DNA from: Deltaproteobacteria bacterium
GTDB taxonomy: Bacteria > Desulfobacterota > DAOWOC01
Direction: 5' to 3'
Assembly (NCBI GenBank): GCA_030642225.1
Contig: DAOWOC010000024.1
Span: 1-9,041, forward strand
Length of the DNA stretch: 9,041 nucleotides
A model generated the notes under the pieces. That model saw nothing but the letters and a program-made list of their open reading frames with translations. It made no database searches and had not been told where the DNA came from. The translations under genes were made by a program, and so were the position numbers. Shown piece by piece: positions 1-6,437 of this stretch; the first letter of the stretch is position 1, and each line of letters opens with the position of its first letter.

Positions 1-1170
1 GTATTCTTCTCTGTATTTCAGTATTTCATCAAGGAGTTCTTTGGGATATTTTGTACCTGCAAGTTTATCATAAAGAGGCAGTATTTTTTCTCTTAATTTT
101 TGCAGCTCAGGTTCAGGAAATTTAATCTCTTTTATGCCCTCCTGAATCATCCTTTTTCTCGCCCTGCCGTCATCAGCCCTTACAATAAATCTTAATTCCG
201 TACATGCATTGTCAAATATTTTCATGGCCTTATTGAAATAAGTGCTCCCATTTTTTATCCCGTAGAGATGACCCCATTTATCCAAAAAAGGGACAATCTG
301 ATCGAACATCTTACCATCAAAAAGTATTGTTGCACTTTCATAACCCCAAAGCGGATAATCAGTGACATAGTTAATATGAGGCCACCACTGAAGCACAATC
401 GAAACATACCAGCCCACCATTGTTGAATCAATCAGGCCTGTGGAGAGCGCCTGGGCAACATCGTAAAGTTCCATTGGAGTAGTTTTTAATCCATATGCAT
501 CTGCAATCTCTCCACGGATTCTGTCACCCCTGAAAATCCAGAACCGCATTTTTTTTAAATCATCAGTCTTTTGAAGTTTAATTTTTGAGCCAAAGGCATC
601 AAAGCATGTCTCTAAGAGTCCACCAAGCTGGTAACCATGCAGATCGGCATATTTTGAAATGGTTGGTTCAAGTTTTTCTATAATATAATCAACCTGCGTT
701 CTTTTGCCTGCATAGAACAGCTCTGGTTCCCAATCAAATAAAAACGGGAGTTCAAACACGCAAAGTTCAGGGATCATTTTAGTGAGTCCCATGTTTGTAA
801 CGCCCAAAAGATGCAGCTGTTTCATCCTCATCTTGCGGATAGTGTCTGCCTCATCACCAAGAACCCCACCGGCATAAAACTTGACTTTTAATAATCCGTT
901 CAGTTCTTTATCAAGTACAACTTGTACTTCCTCAAGGTAATTAAGCCATGAGGAACCTTCGGGTGCCACAGATGCGCCTTTGAATAAAATTTGAAGATCC
1001 TTTGGAGGTGTTTTGTTACCGCTGATAAATTGTTCTAATTCCCATGGGCCAAAAATAGAGCAGGTTTCCTTGCCATAAGTTTTAAATGAACTAAATAATC
1101 CGATTGTGCATATAATTAAAAAAATAAAACAGTATTGTATCTTTTTATCATAATAAAAATAATTATTCAT
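1..1170 (-). CDS. TRAP transporter substrate-binding protein, DctP family (3' end beyond window)
   Basis: Reading the minus strand from the ATG at 1170-1168 gives 390 codons open to base 1 with no stop, so the C-terminus is missing. GGAGG (plus bases 1177-1181) lies 6 bases before the ATG. Residues 1-33 are a signal peptide with a hydrophobic core at about 13-29; there is no lipobox, so a soluble periplasmic protein is expected. DctP features seen in order: GGVLGDEADTIRKMRMKQL (about 101-119), PELCVFELPFLF (134-145), the KKMRFW strand whose Arg209 aligns with the conserved carboxylate-binding arginine, then TPMELYDVAQALSTGLIDS (231-249). DctP proteins capture organic acids or related solutes and hand them to a DctQM membrane pair. 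No permease genes are in view; they may lie beyond the left edge. The ligand cannot be predicted. A stretch at about 34-60, before the first beta strand of the fold, is longer than in short DctP proteins. Family call is firm, substrate unknown. Confidence 0.9.
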   Translation of the reverse strand, partial: MNNYFYYDKKIQYCFIFLIICTIGLFSSFKTYGKETCSIFGPWELEQFISGNKTPPKDLQILFKGASVAPEGSSWLNYLEEVQVVLDKELNGLLKVKFYAGGVLGDEADTIRKMRMKQLHLLGVTNMGLTKMIPELCVFELPFLFDWEPELFYAGKRTQVDYIIEKLEPTISKYADLHGYQLGGLLETCFDAFGSKIKLQKTDDLKKMRFWIFRGDRIRGEIADAYGLKTTPMELYDVAQALSTGLIDSTMVGWYVSIVLQWWPHINYVTDYPLWGYESATILFDGKMFDQIVPFLDKWGHLYGIKNGSTYFNKAMKIFDNACTELRFIVRADDGRARKRMIQEGIKEIKFPEPELQKLREKILPLYDKLAGTKYPKELLDEILKYREEY

Positions 1171-1220
1171 AATAAACCTCCATTAAAAAGTTATGAATTT
1201 TATGTAAAAAGTCGGACTAT

Positions 1221-1250
1221 TTTATATGGAAAACAGGTGATGGTTATGAA
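1221..1250 (-). promoter_or_regulatory. Possible weak sigma-70 promoter for the TRAP receptor gene
   Basis: On the minus strand TTCATA (plus bases 1245-1250) and TATAAA (plus bases 1221-1226) are 18 bases apart, about 50 bases before the ATG. The -35 matches consensus at 4 of 6 positions and the -10 at 5 of 6. In sequence this AT-rich, such a match is easily due to chance, so this is only the best candidate seen. Confidence 0.25.
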
Positions 1251-1399
1251 CGAATAGAAAAAAAGTGATATAATTAGAGCTTAATTTATTAAATATAAAG
1301 AGTGTCTCATTTTTATTAAAATACTTTTTAATATTATATAATAATATAAATATTAAATCACTGCCTAAATAATTTTTTTAATAAAAAAATACAGTATAT

Positions 1400-1429
1400 T
1401 ATTTATGACTTCGCAAAAAGTCATAAATA
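1400..1429. repeat. 12-bp perfect palindrome with 6-base loop
   Basis: The arms are 1400-1411 (TATTTATGACTT) and 1418-1429 (AAGTCATAAATA), exact reverse complements around the loop CGCAAA at 1412-1417. It is about 380 bases from the nearest start codon. On the plus strand no T run follows, so it is not a standard terminator for that direction. It could be an operator, a copy of a short dispersed palindromic repeat, or a leftover hairpin. Confidence 0.6.
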
Positions 1430-1448
1430 TTTAAGGGGAAAAATTTTT

Positions 1449-1477
1449 ATCCGCTTTGTTTTTTATCCTCTTTGTTT
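1449..1477. repeat. Short tandem-like direct repeat, 13 bases twice
   Basis: ATCCGCTTTGTTT (1449-1461) and ATCCTCTTTGTTT (1465-1477) differ at one base and start 16 bases apart. They begin 20 bases after the palindrome ending at 1429. Spacing of 16 bases is not an exact multiple of a helical turn, so a paired protein-binding site is possible but not indicated. Function unknown. Confidence 0.45.
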
Positions 1478-1797
1478 AAAACAGGAATAATTTTTGCAAA
1501 TTAACTCTTGCATATTATTAAGTAAACAACTCAATCGTAGGATATATTCTTCTTAAGGTTAATAAAGATATTAGCAATAATAACTTTATGTTATGTATTT
1601 TTTCGTAATGTAATTTTTTAAATCGGTTTACGTTTATATTGATATTTATGACGATATTAGATTTATTTTGTGTCATTAAAACCATATAAATATGCATAAG
1701 ATGTATAATATAAACCTGTAATTTATTCTTTTTGCTTATTAAAAAGATGTTTAAAAACATATAAACCAATTTTAATTTAATTTTTTTGGAGGAGGAC

Positions 1798-2118
1798 ATG
1801 AAAAAATTATTTCCATGTTTTATCGTAGCCTTACTGTTTTTTTTATTTTATTTACCTTATGGAGCGGTTGCTGTTGATGGCGAGGATGTGTTTCAAAACA
1901 AATGCGGAAAATGCCATGGTGATTTAAAAGCAGCGCCTGATTTTTCACCTGCAAAGTATGCCTCCACCCAGTGGGAGAGATTTTTTTCAAGGGATAAACA
2001 CAGCAGGAAAAAGGATATTTCCGGCCTGTTTAGTAAAGAGGAGTTAAGGGCAGTACAAGATCATCTTGTGTTGCATGCTGCTGATTCAGATCATCCTGAA
2101 TCAATAGGTATAAGATAA
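1798..2118 (+). CDS. Secreted monoheme c-type cytochrome (106 aa)
   Basis: The start chosen is ATG at 1798, just after a strong GGAGGAGG at 1788-1795. An in-frame TTG at 1786 overlaps that ribosome-binding site and is rejected. Residues 1-25 form a Sec signal peptide (KK, a run of L and F, then AVA before VDG). The single heme-attachment motif CGKCH is at 36-40, so the mature protein of about 81 residues is a periplasmic electron carrier. There is no methionine after residue 1, so the sixth heme ligand cannot be the usual class I Met; His68, His89, His93 and His99 are candidates, or the site is open. The C-terminal segment DHLVLHAADSDHPESIGI (88-105) looks like a motif shared by a small deltaproteobacterial cytochrome group, from memory and not searched. 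The barrel gene follows after 21 bases, suggesting one transcript. The electron partner is unknown. Confidence 0.85.
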   Translation: MKKLFPCFIVALLFFLFYLPYGAVAVDGEDVFQNKCGKCHGDLKAAPDFSPAKYASTQWERFFSRDKHSRKKDISGLFSKEELRAVQDHLVLHAADSDHPESIGIR

Positions 2119-2139
2119 TATTATTTAAGGAGATTTCAA

Positions 2140-3633
2140 ATGAATAAAATACAACATTTATTTTTATTTTTGATTATATCGGCAATATTTTTAATTCCTG
2201 CCCAAGGTAGCGCTTTTGACCTTGAGCTACTTGAGCAGGATGTTGAGGAACTTAGTGCCCGCCTTGATGAAGTGGAAAAACAGACCCTTTTGGACAAGAT
2301 TCAAATAGGGGCAGAGGTAAGGGCCCGTTCAGACTGGTACAGGTATCTTGACCATGACAATAATATTGATGACGGCACAAGCGTCCAGAGCACAAGATTC
2401 CGCTTGAACATGAAGGCAGAACCCACAGAGAATCTTAGATTTCACGCAAGACTCACCATGTTTAAAAACTGGATAGATAATGATGCCCCTGGCTTTCCTG
2501 CAAGGATGGACTTTAATGACTCAAGGGTCCCATCTGACTCAACTCTTAGGGTAGAGCGCGCTTACATGGATTATTTTTTTGATATCCTGCCCATAGCTGT
2601 AACTATAGGCCGTCTTCCTGTTTCTGACGGGCTTCCTACAGATCTCAAGGAAAATACCCCGAGAAAATCTGTTTATCCTTCAATGATGTATGATCTTACC
2701 GCAGATGGAGTCGCAATATCTTTATTGCTTGAAGAATATATCCCCATGCCCGGCATGGCCATAAGAGGTATTTATGCTAATTTTACAAGTGATGATGACC
2801 TTTCTTTTTTCAGGGATGATACCCAGGCCGCAAAAGGCATGGATGTTTATGTAGGCCAGTTTGAAACAGGTTTCCCCGGTATTTTCAAGGATACTCTATT
2901 TATCTTTAATTATCTGGAGGTGCCGGATATATGCTCGCCTGACCAGACCTTTGCTGATAATGTAATAGCCCCGCAGATAGCAGCTGCCGCAGGCGCACCT
3001 GCATCAATGTTTATAATGGACCCTAATGCGAGTTATCTGCCCGATTCCCTTGGCAGTCTGAGCAAATATGTCCTTTTACTTGAATCAAAAAATTTTCTTA
3101 ATACCTGGCTTGATCTGTTTGTATGTTATGGAAATATGAGGATACAAGCTAACGGTAATATGGGTATATGGGTTGAGAATTTTGCAACAGTTCCGCCAAA
3201 TGTCCCTGCCGGTAATCAGGCAATGGTTCCATTTGGCCTTGGATCAAGCCTTAATGTAAAGGGGACTAAAAAATCAGAGTGTATTTACTATGGTGCAAGG
3301 CTTAATATCCCACTTGATAAGATCAATAAAAAACTTGCCCGGTACAGTCCCAAAATCGGTTATGAATATAATAAAGGTTCTCGTTATTGGGTAGGGACCT
3401 CATGGGGCGCAGAGGATCCTTTAAACAAGCTTAATACCCGCGGTCATGTGCATGATTTTTACTATATCCAGCCCATTGACAAAAATTTTACAATTCGTGT
3501 GGGACATACTGAGATTGATTATGATTATGCAAACAGCGGCAGTTATTATGAAGCAGGCACAAGTTTATTTGGCCCTGCAAAGATTAATACCAAGGTTACA
3601 AATACTTATCTGCTGCTTGATATGAAATTTTAA
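2140..3633 (+). CDS. Outer-membrane beta-barrel protein, DUF3373 type (497 aa)
   Basis: ATG at 2140 follows AAGGAG at 2127-2132. Residues 1-25 are a signal peptide ending GSA before FDLELLEQ. Residues about 27-52 form a heptad-like coiled coil (LELLEQDVEELSARLDEVEK), followed directly by IQIGAEVRARSDWYRY (about 54-69), the start of alternating barrel strands. The rest is rich in alternating aromatic/polar segments, and the last residue is Phe (TYLLLDMKF), a typical barrel-assembly signal. This arrangement of coiled coil plus barrel matches the DUF3373 family of delta- and epsilonproteobacteria, porin-like and without a settled function; the name rests on pattern recognition. Three cysteines occur (265, 329, 381), uncommon for a porin, with no CxxCH motif. 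It shares a transcript with the cytochrome upstream and ends before a terminator. A substrate channel or an anchor for periplasmic partners are both possible. Confidence 0.75.
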   Translation: MNKIQHLFLFLIISAIFLIPAQGSAFDLELLEQDVEELSARLDEVEKQTLLDKIQIGAEVRARSDWYRYLDHDNNIDDGTSVQSTRFRLNMKAEPTENLRFHARLTMFKNWIDNDAPGFPARMDFNDSRVPSDSTLRVERAYMDYFFDILPIAVTIGRLPVSDGLPTDLKENTPRKSVYPSMMYDLTADGVAISLLLEEYIPMPGMAIRGIYANFTSDDDLSFFRDDTQAAKGMDVYVGQFETGFPGIFKDTLFIFNYLEVPDICSPDQTFADNVIAPQIAAAAGAPASMFIMDPNASYLPDSLGSLSKYVLLLESKNFLNTWLDLFVCYGNMRIQANGNMGIWVENFATVPPNVPAGNQAMVPFGLGSSLNVKGTKKSECIYYGARLNIPLDKINKKLARYSPKIGYEYNKGSRYWVGTSWGAEDPLNKLNTRGHVHDFYYIQPIDKNFTIRVGHTEIDYDYANSGSYYEAGTSLFGPAKINTKVTNTYLLLDMKF

Positions 3634-3660
3634 GCATTACGCATTTTTTATATGTGTCTG

Positions 3661-3705
3661 AAAGGTTTCACAGGCTGTTTGTTCTCGGTCAGTGAAACCT
3701 TTTTT
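3661..3705 (+). terminator. Rho-independent terminator of the cytochrome/barrel unit
   Basis: An 11-bp perfect stem, AAAGGTTTCAC (3661-3671) with GTGAAACCTTT (3692-3702), encloses a 20-base loop and runs into a six-T tract (3700-3705). It begins 28 bases after the stop of the barrel gene. The opposite strand has no matching T run, so it acts in the plus direction. The 20-base loop is longer than usual, which slightly lowers expected strength. Confidence 0.85.
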
Positions 3706-3713
3706 ATTCAATC

Positions 3714-3742
3714 TTGACACCTTGGCACACTCTACATATACT
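3714..3742 (+). promoter_or_regulatory. Near-consensus sigma-70 promoter for the envC-ctpA-yibQ unit
   Basis: A perfect -35 TTGACA (3714-3719) and TATACT (3737-3742, 5 of 6 matches) are separated by exactly 17 bases. The expected start of transcription is near 3749, giving a leader of about 26 bases that contains GGAGA (3763-3767). It sits immediately after the upstream terminator, as expected for a new transcription unit. Confidence 0.85.
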
Positions 3743-3774
3743 CCATTTAAAGTATTAAAATTGGAGACTGTTAT

Positions 3775-4941
3775 TTGAAGGGGTATTATTTTAAAAAAAT
3801 TCTGTTTATTGTTCCTGCCATTTTTTTGACAACAAATATAGCTTTTGCCGGTGAACAAGTTTCGCAGAATCAGTATAAAGGCCTTCAAAAAAAAGCTGAA
3901 ACACAAAAAAAAGAGATTATTCAAAATGCATTGGAAAAGACAGAGCTAATAGACCGGTTGGATAAACTTGATCAAAAACTGGCAAATGCCACAGTAAAAT
4001 TTTATAAAACAGAGAGTAATATAAAAAGGCTTTCAAGGAAAATTGTCAGTATAAGTAAACAAAGAAAATCAACTAATATAGAATACCGGATATTATTTGA
4101 GAAGTTTAAAAAAAGGATCAAAGCGTATTATATGTATAGTGATGCAGTATTGTTCCCTTTTTTTATTTTAAATAAAGATGATAATCCCGTGTTTTTAGAA
4201 CGCGGCATGGAAAGTATCATAAGGCATGATCAAAGATTATATGATAATTTAATGAAAAAAGCCATTGAGCTTGATCAAATAAAAAAAGAATATCAGAAGC
4301 AGGATGCAGCATTAAAGATACTTAAAAGTAAACAAAAAGAAATAATAAAAAATGTTGAACAGGAAAAAAATCAAAGGCTTGCCATGCTTGTTGCGCTTCG
4401 TCAGAGAGAGGAAGATTATTATGCTGTTTTATTGCAGATTAATGCTGCAAAAGAATCCATGCAGTTTAAGATAAGAGATAATAATCAAAAAATAAAAAAT
4501 AATTTTTCTTTTAAGAATTCTTTTGGTGAAAATTTTGCTAATAAAAAGGGGATGTTGCAGATGCCGTTAAAAGGCAAAATAGTCTCTAAATTCGGCAGGG
4601 CGTTTAAGGGGAATTTAAAGGCTGCAATTTTTAATAAGGGTATTAATATAAGCGGTAGATCAAATTCCAGGATAAAAGCAATTGCAAATGGAAATGTTGA
4701 GTTTTCAGGTTGGATAAAAGGGTATGGAAATGTAATAATTATCAATCATGGCAATGGATATTTTACACTTTCAGCTCATATCGCAATGCCTTACAAAAAA
4801 ACAGGAGATATTGTGAATTTTGGTGAAATAATTGGTCTTCTTGGCAGTATGGGAACAGATACAACTGATACCCTGTATTTTGAATTAAGAAAAGATGGCA
4901 AGGCGATTAACCCGTTAAAATGGTTTAGTGTTTCAAATTAA
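3775..4941 (+). CDS. envC: EnvC-like murein hydrolase activator with degenerate LytM (M23) domain
   Basis: The start is TTG at 3775, 7 bases after GGAGA; it places a normal signal peptide (KK, hydrophobic core 9-20, AFA at 23-25 before GEQ) at the N-terminus. Residues about 30-240 are a long, charged coiled coil, and 258-388 are a LytM/M23 fold. The zinc ligands of active LytM enzymes are lost: the HxxxD pair is Asn287 and Asn291, and the HxH near the end reads T366-L367-Y368. His335 of the AHI segment remains. The fold landmarks IKAIANGNVEFSGWIKGYGN (300-319) and LYFELRKDGKAINPLKWF (367-384) closely match EnvC. EnvC proteins do not cut peptidoglycan but activate periplasmic amidases during septum splitting, usually through FtsEX; that role here is inferred. 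At 388 residues it is close to the E. coli protein. It is the first gene of a unit with ctpA and yibQ. Confidence 0.88.
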   Translation: MKGYYFKKILFIVPAIFLTTNIAFAGEQVSQNQYKGLQKKAETQKKEIIQNALEKTELIDRLDKLDQKLANATVKFYKTESNIKRLSRKIVSISKQRKSTNIEYRILFEKFKKRIKAYYMYSDAVLFPFFILNKDDNPVFLERGMESIIRHDQRLYDNLMKKAIELDQIKKEYQKQDAALKILKSKQKEIIKNVEQEKNQRLAMLVALRQREEDYYAVLLQINAAKESMQFKIRDNNQKIKNNFSFKNSFGENFANKKGMLQMPLKGKIVSKFGRAFKGNLKAAIFNKGINISGRSNSRIKAIANGNVEFSGWIKGYGNVIIINHGNGYFTLSAHIAMPYKKTGDIVNFGEIIGLLGSMGTDTTDTLYFELRKDGKAINPLKWFSVSN

Positions 4942-5024
4942 TATAAGATTGATAGTCTTGTAAAAAGTAGTCAAGGTTAAAAATAGATAAAGTAGTTAAA
5001 TTATTTTGGAGATAGGGGTGACTT

Positions 5025-6380
5025 ATGAAAAATTATAAATTAAAAAAAATAACCATTATCCTTTTATGCTCGGTTTTTATTTTAATAATAGGGCTGTACA
5101 GGGGTGATTCACGAAAAGTCATGGCAGAGACCGATGATATTTACAGTTCTCTTAAGCTTTTTAGCAATGTTCTGGATATTGTGGAACATGCCTATGTGGA
5201 AGATGTAGATACTAAAGAAGCTCTTTACGGGGCCATAAACGGTATGCTTTCAACGCTTGATCCTCATTCATCTTTTATGACCGCTGATGAATATAAGGAG
5301 CTTAAGGTGGAAACTACCGGAAAATTCGGGGGAATAGGTATTGAAATAACCATACGCAGCGGGATGTTGACGATAGTTGCTCCAATTGAAGGAACCCCAG
5401 GGGAAAAAGCAGGCCTTAAGGCAGGTGATAAAATTTTAAAAGTGGATAATAAATTAACAAAAGATATGAGCATTATGCAGGCAGTTAAAAAAATGCGCGG
5501 GAAAAAAGGCACAAAGGTGGTATTGACTATAATAAGAGAAGGCTTTGTAAGGGCGCGTGATTTTGAAATTACAAGGGGTATTATTCCTATTCACAGCATC
5601 AGGAGTATGCTTCTTGAAGATGGATATGGTTATGTTCGTATTACCAATTTTAGAAAAGAAACAGCAAATGATCTGAAAAAAGCCCTTGTGAAATTTAAAA
5701 AAGAGTCAGGTCCGTTAAAGGGGCTTGTTATGGATTTGCGCAATAATCCGGGGGGGCTTCTTCACCAGGCTGTTCAGGTTTCCGATTTATTTCTTGATAA
5801 TGGTTTAATAGTCTATACAAAAGGTCGCATAACTGCTCAGCAGATGCGATTTACCGCACATTCCACAAATTCTCAGCCTCATTATCCGATTATCATAATT
5901 GTAAATGAAGGAAGTGCGAGTGCATCTGAAATAGTAGCAGGCGCACTGCAGGATCAGAAAAGAGCGATTGTTCTTGGTATGCAAACATTTGGAAAGGGTT
6001 CTGTTCAAACAATTATCCCGCTTGATAATGGCTCAGGCATACGTTTGACCACTGCAAAATATTATACGCCAAGCGGAAAATCTATACAGGCAAAAGGTAT
6101 TGTCCCTGATATAATGGTCAGCCAGGTTAAGATAGATATTAAGGATGAAGGCAAAAACGGTAATTCAGGGCAACATTTTATTCGTGAAGCAGACCTTGAA
6201 CATCATTTTGAAAATGACCAGGCAGACAAAGAGAGTAAAACAGAAGGGCTTAATGATGATGTCAAAAAGCTGCTGAAAAATGACAGACAGTTGAACTGGG
6301 CATATCGACTGCTTAAATCATGGGATGTATTTGCCAGGGTAAGCGATAATATCAAGGTGGAGATTAGTGAAAGTAAATAA
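5025..6380 (+). CDS. ctpA: C-terminal processing peptidase, S41 family (CtpA)
   Basis: ATG at 5025 lies 6 bases after AGGGG (5014-5018), itself in a longer match to the 16S tail. Residues about 7-24 form a signal peptide or N-terminal membrane anchor. A CTP leader helix region (about 40-95, with the DPHSSFM segment at 79-85) precedes a PDZ domain at about 98-185 (GGIGIEI, then GTPGEKAGLKAGDKILKV). The protease core holds DLRNNPGGLL (237-246), the nucleophile Ser299 in GSASASE, Lys324 in TFGKG and Gln328, with the 25- and 4-residue spacings of CtpB, so the Ser-Lys-Gln set is intact. Family members trim or degrade periplasmic proteins, including cell-wall hydrolases. A hydrophilic linker at about 373-408 leads to a helical tail. 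Length of 451 residues is normal. An 83-base gap follows envC with no terminator, so co-transcription is likely. Confidence 0.95.
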   Translation: MKNYKLKKITIILLCSVFILIIGLYRGDSRKVMAETDDIYSSLKLFSNVLDIVEHAYVEDVDTKEALYGAINGMLSTLDPHSSFMTADEYKELKVETTGKFGGIGIEITIRSGMLTIVAPIEGTPGEKAGLKAGDKILKVDNKLTKDMSIMQAVKKMRGKKGTKVVLTIIREGFVRARDFEITRGIIPIHSIRSMLLEDGYGYVRITNFRKETANDLKKALVKFKKESGPLKGLVMDLRNNPGGLLHQAVQVSDLFLDNGLIVYTKGRITAQQMRFTAHSTNSQPHYPIIIIVNEGSASASEIVAGALQDQKRAIVLGMQTFGKGSVQTIIPLDNGSGIRLTTAKYYTPSGKSIQAKGIVPDIMVSQVKIDIKDEGKNGNSGQHFIREADLEHHFENDQADKESKTEGLNDDVKKLLKNDRQLNWAYRLLKSWDVFARVSDNIKVEISESK

Positions 6381-6437
6381 ATTTTTTATTAATTAATATA
6401 GAAAATTAGAAGAACGCCTTTTTAAAATGGCAATAAT

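Larger units (their letters stand above)
1171..1797. other. AT-rich divergent intergenic region (627 bases)
   Basis: This stretch separates the divergent TRAP receptor and cytochrome genes and must hold the promoters of both. It is extremely rich in A and T, with long A and T runs, and shows no open frame that resembles a protein. Supportable structure is a 12-bp perfect palindrome at 1400-1429, a 13-base direct repeat (one mismatch) at 1449-1461 and 1465-1477, and an A/T-only inverted repeat (7 T and 7 A) at 1372-1390. A perfect TATAAT occurs at 1704-1709 on the plus strand, but no good -35 lies 16-18 bases upstream, so I do not call it as a promoter. No riboswitch or tRNA is apparent. Confidence 0.7.

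Noticed and set aside
1704..1709. Perfect TATAAT as a -10 for the cytochrome gene
   Set aside because: No acceptable -35 lies at the right distance, and such hexamers are frequent by chance in this A/T-rich stretch.
1786..1797. In-frame TTG start 12 bases upstream of the cytochrome ATG
   Set aside because: It would translate the GGAGGAGG ribosome-binding site itself and put acidic residues in front of the signal peptide; ATG at 1798 fits better.
1518..1799. A 93-codon open frame on the minus strand in the intergenic region
   Set aside because: Its translation is a low-complexity run of I, K, L and N as expected from A/T-rich DNA, it resembles no family, and it overlaps the ribosome-binding site and start of the cytochrome gene.
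1798..3633. Porin-cytochrome conduit for extracellular electron transfer
   Set aside because: Known conduits use multiheme cytochromes inside the barrel. A single heme in an 81-residue mature protein cannot span the outer membrane.
3722..3738. TTGGCAC resembling the -24 half of a sigma-54 promoter
   Set aside because: The required GC-containing -12 element (TTGC) is absent; the bases there are ACAT. The overlapping sigma-70 promoter explains the region better.
5805..6008. A 67-codon minus-strand frame with several cysteines inside ctpA
   Set aside because: It lies fully within the conserved catalytic core of ctpA, has no ribosome-binding site that stands out, and looks like an antisense shadow.
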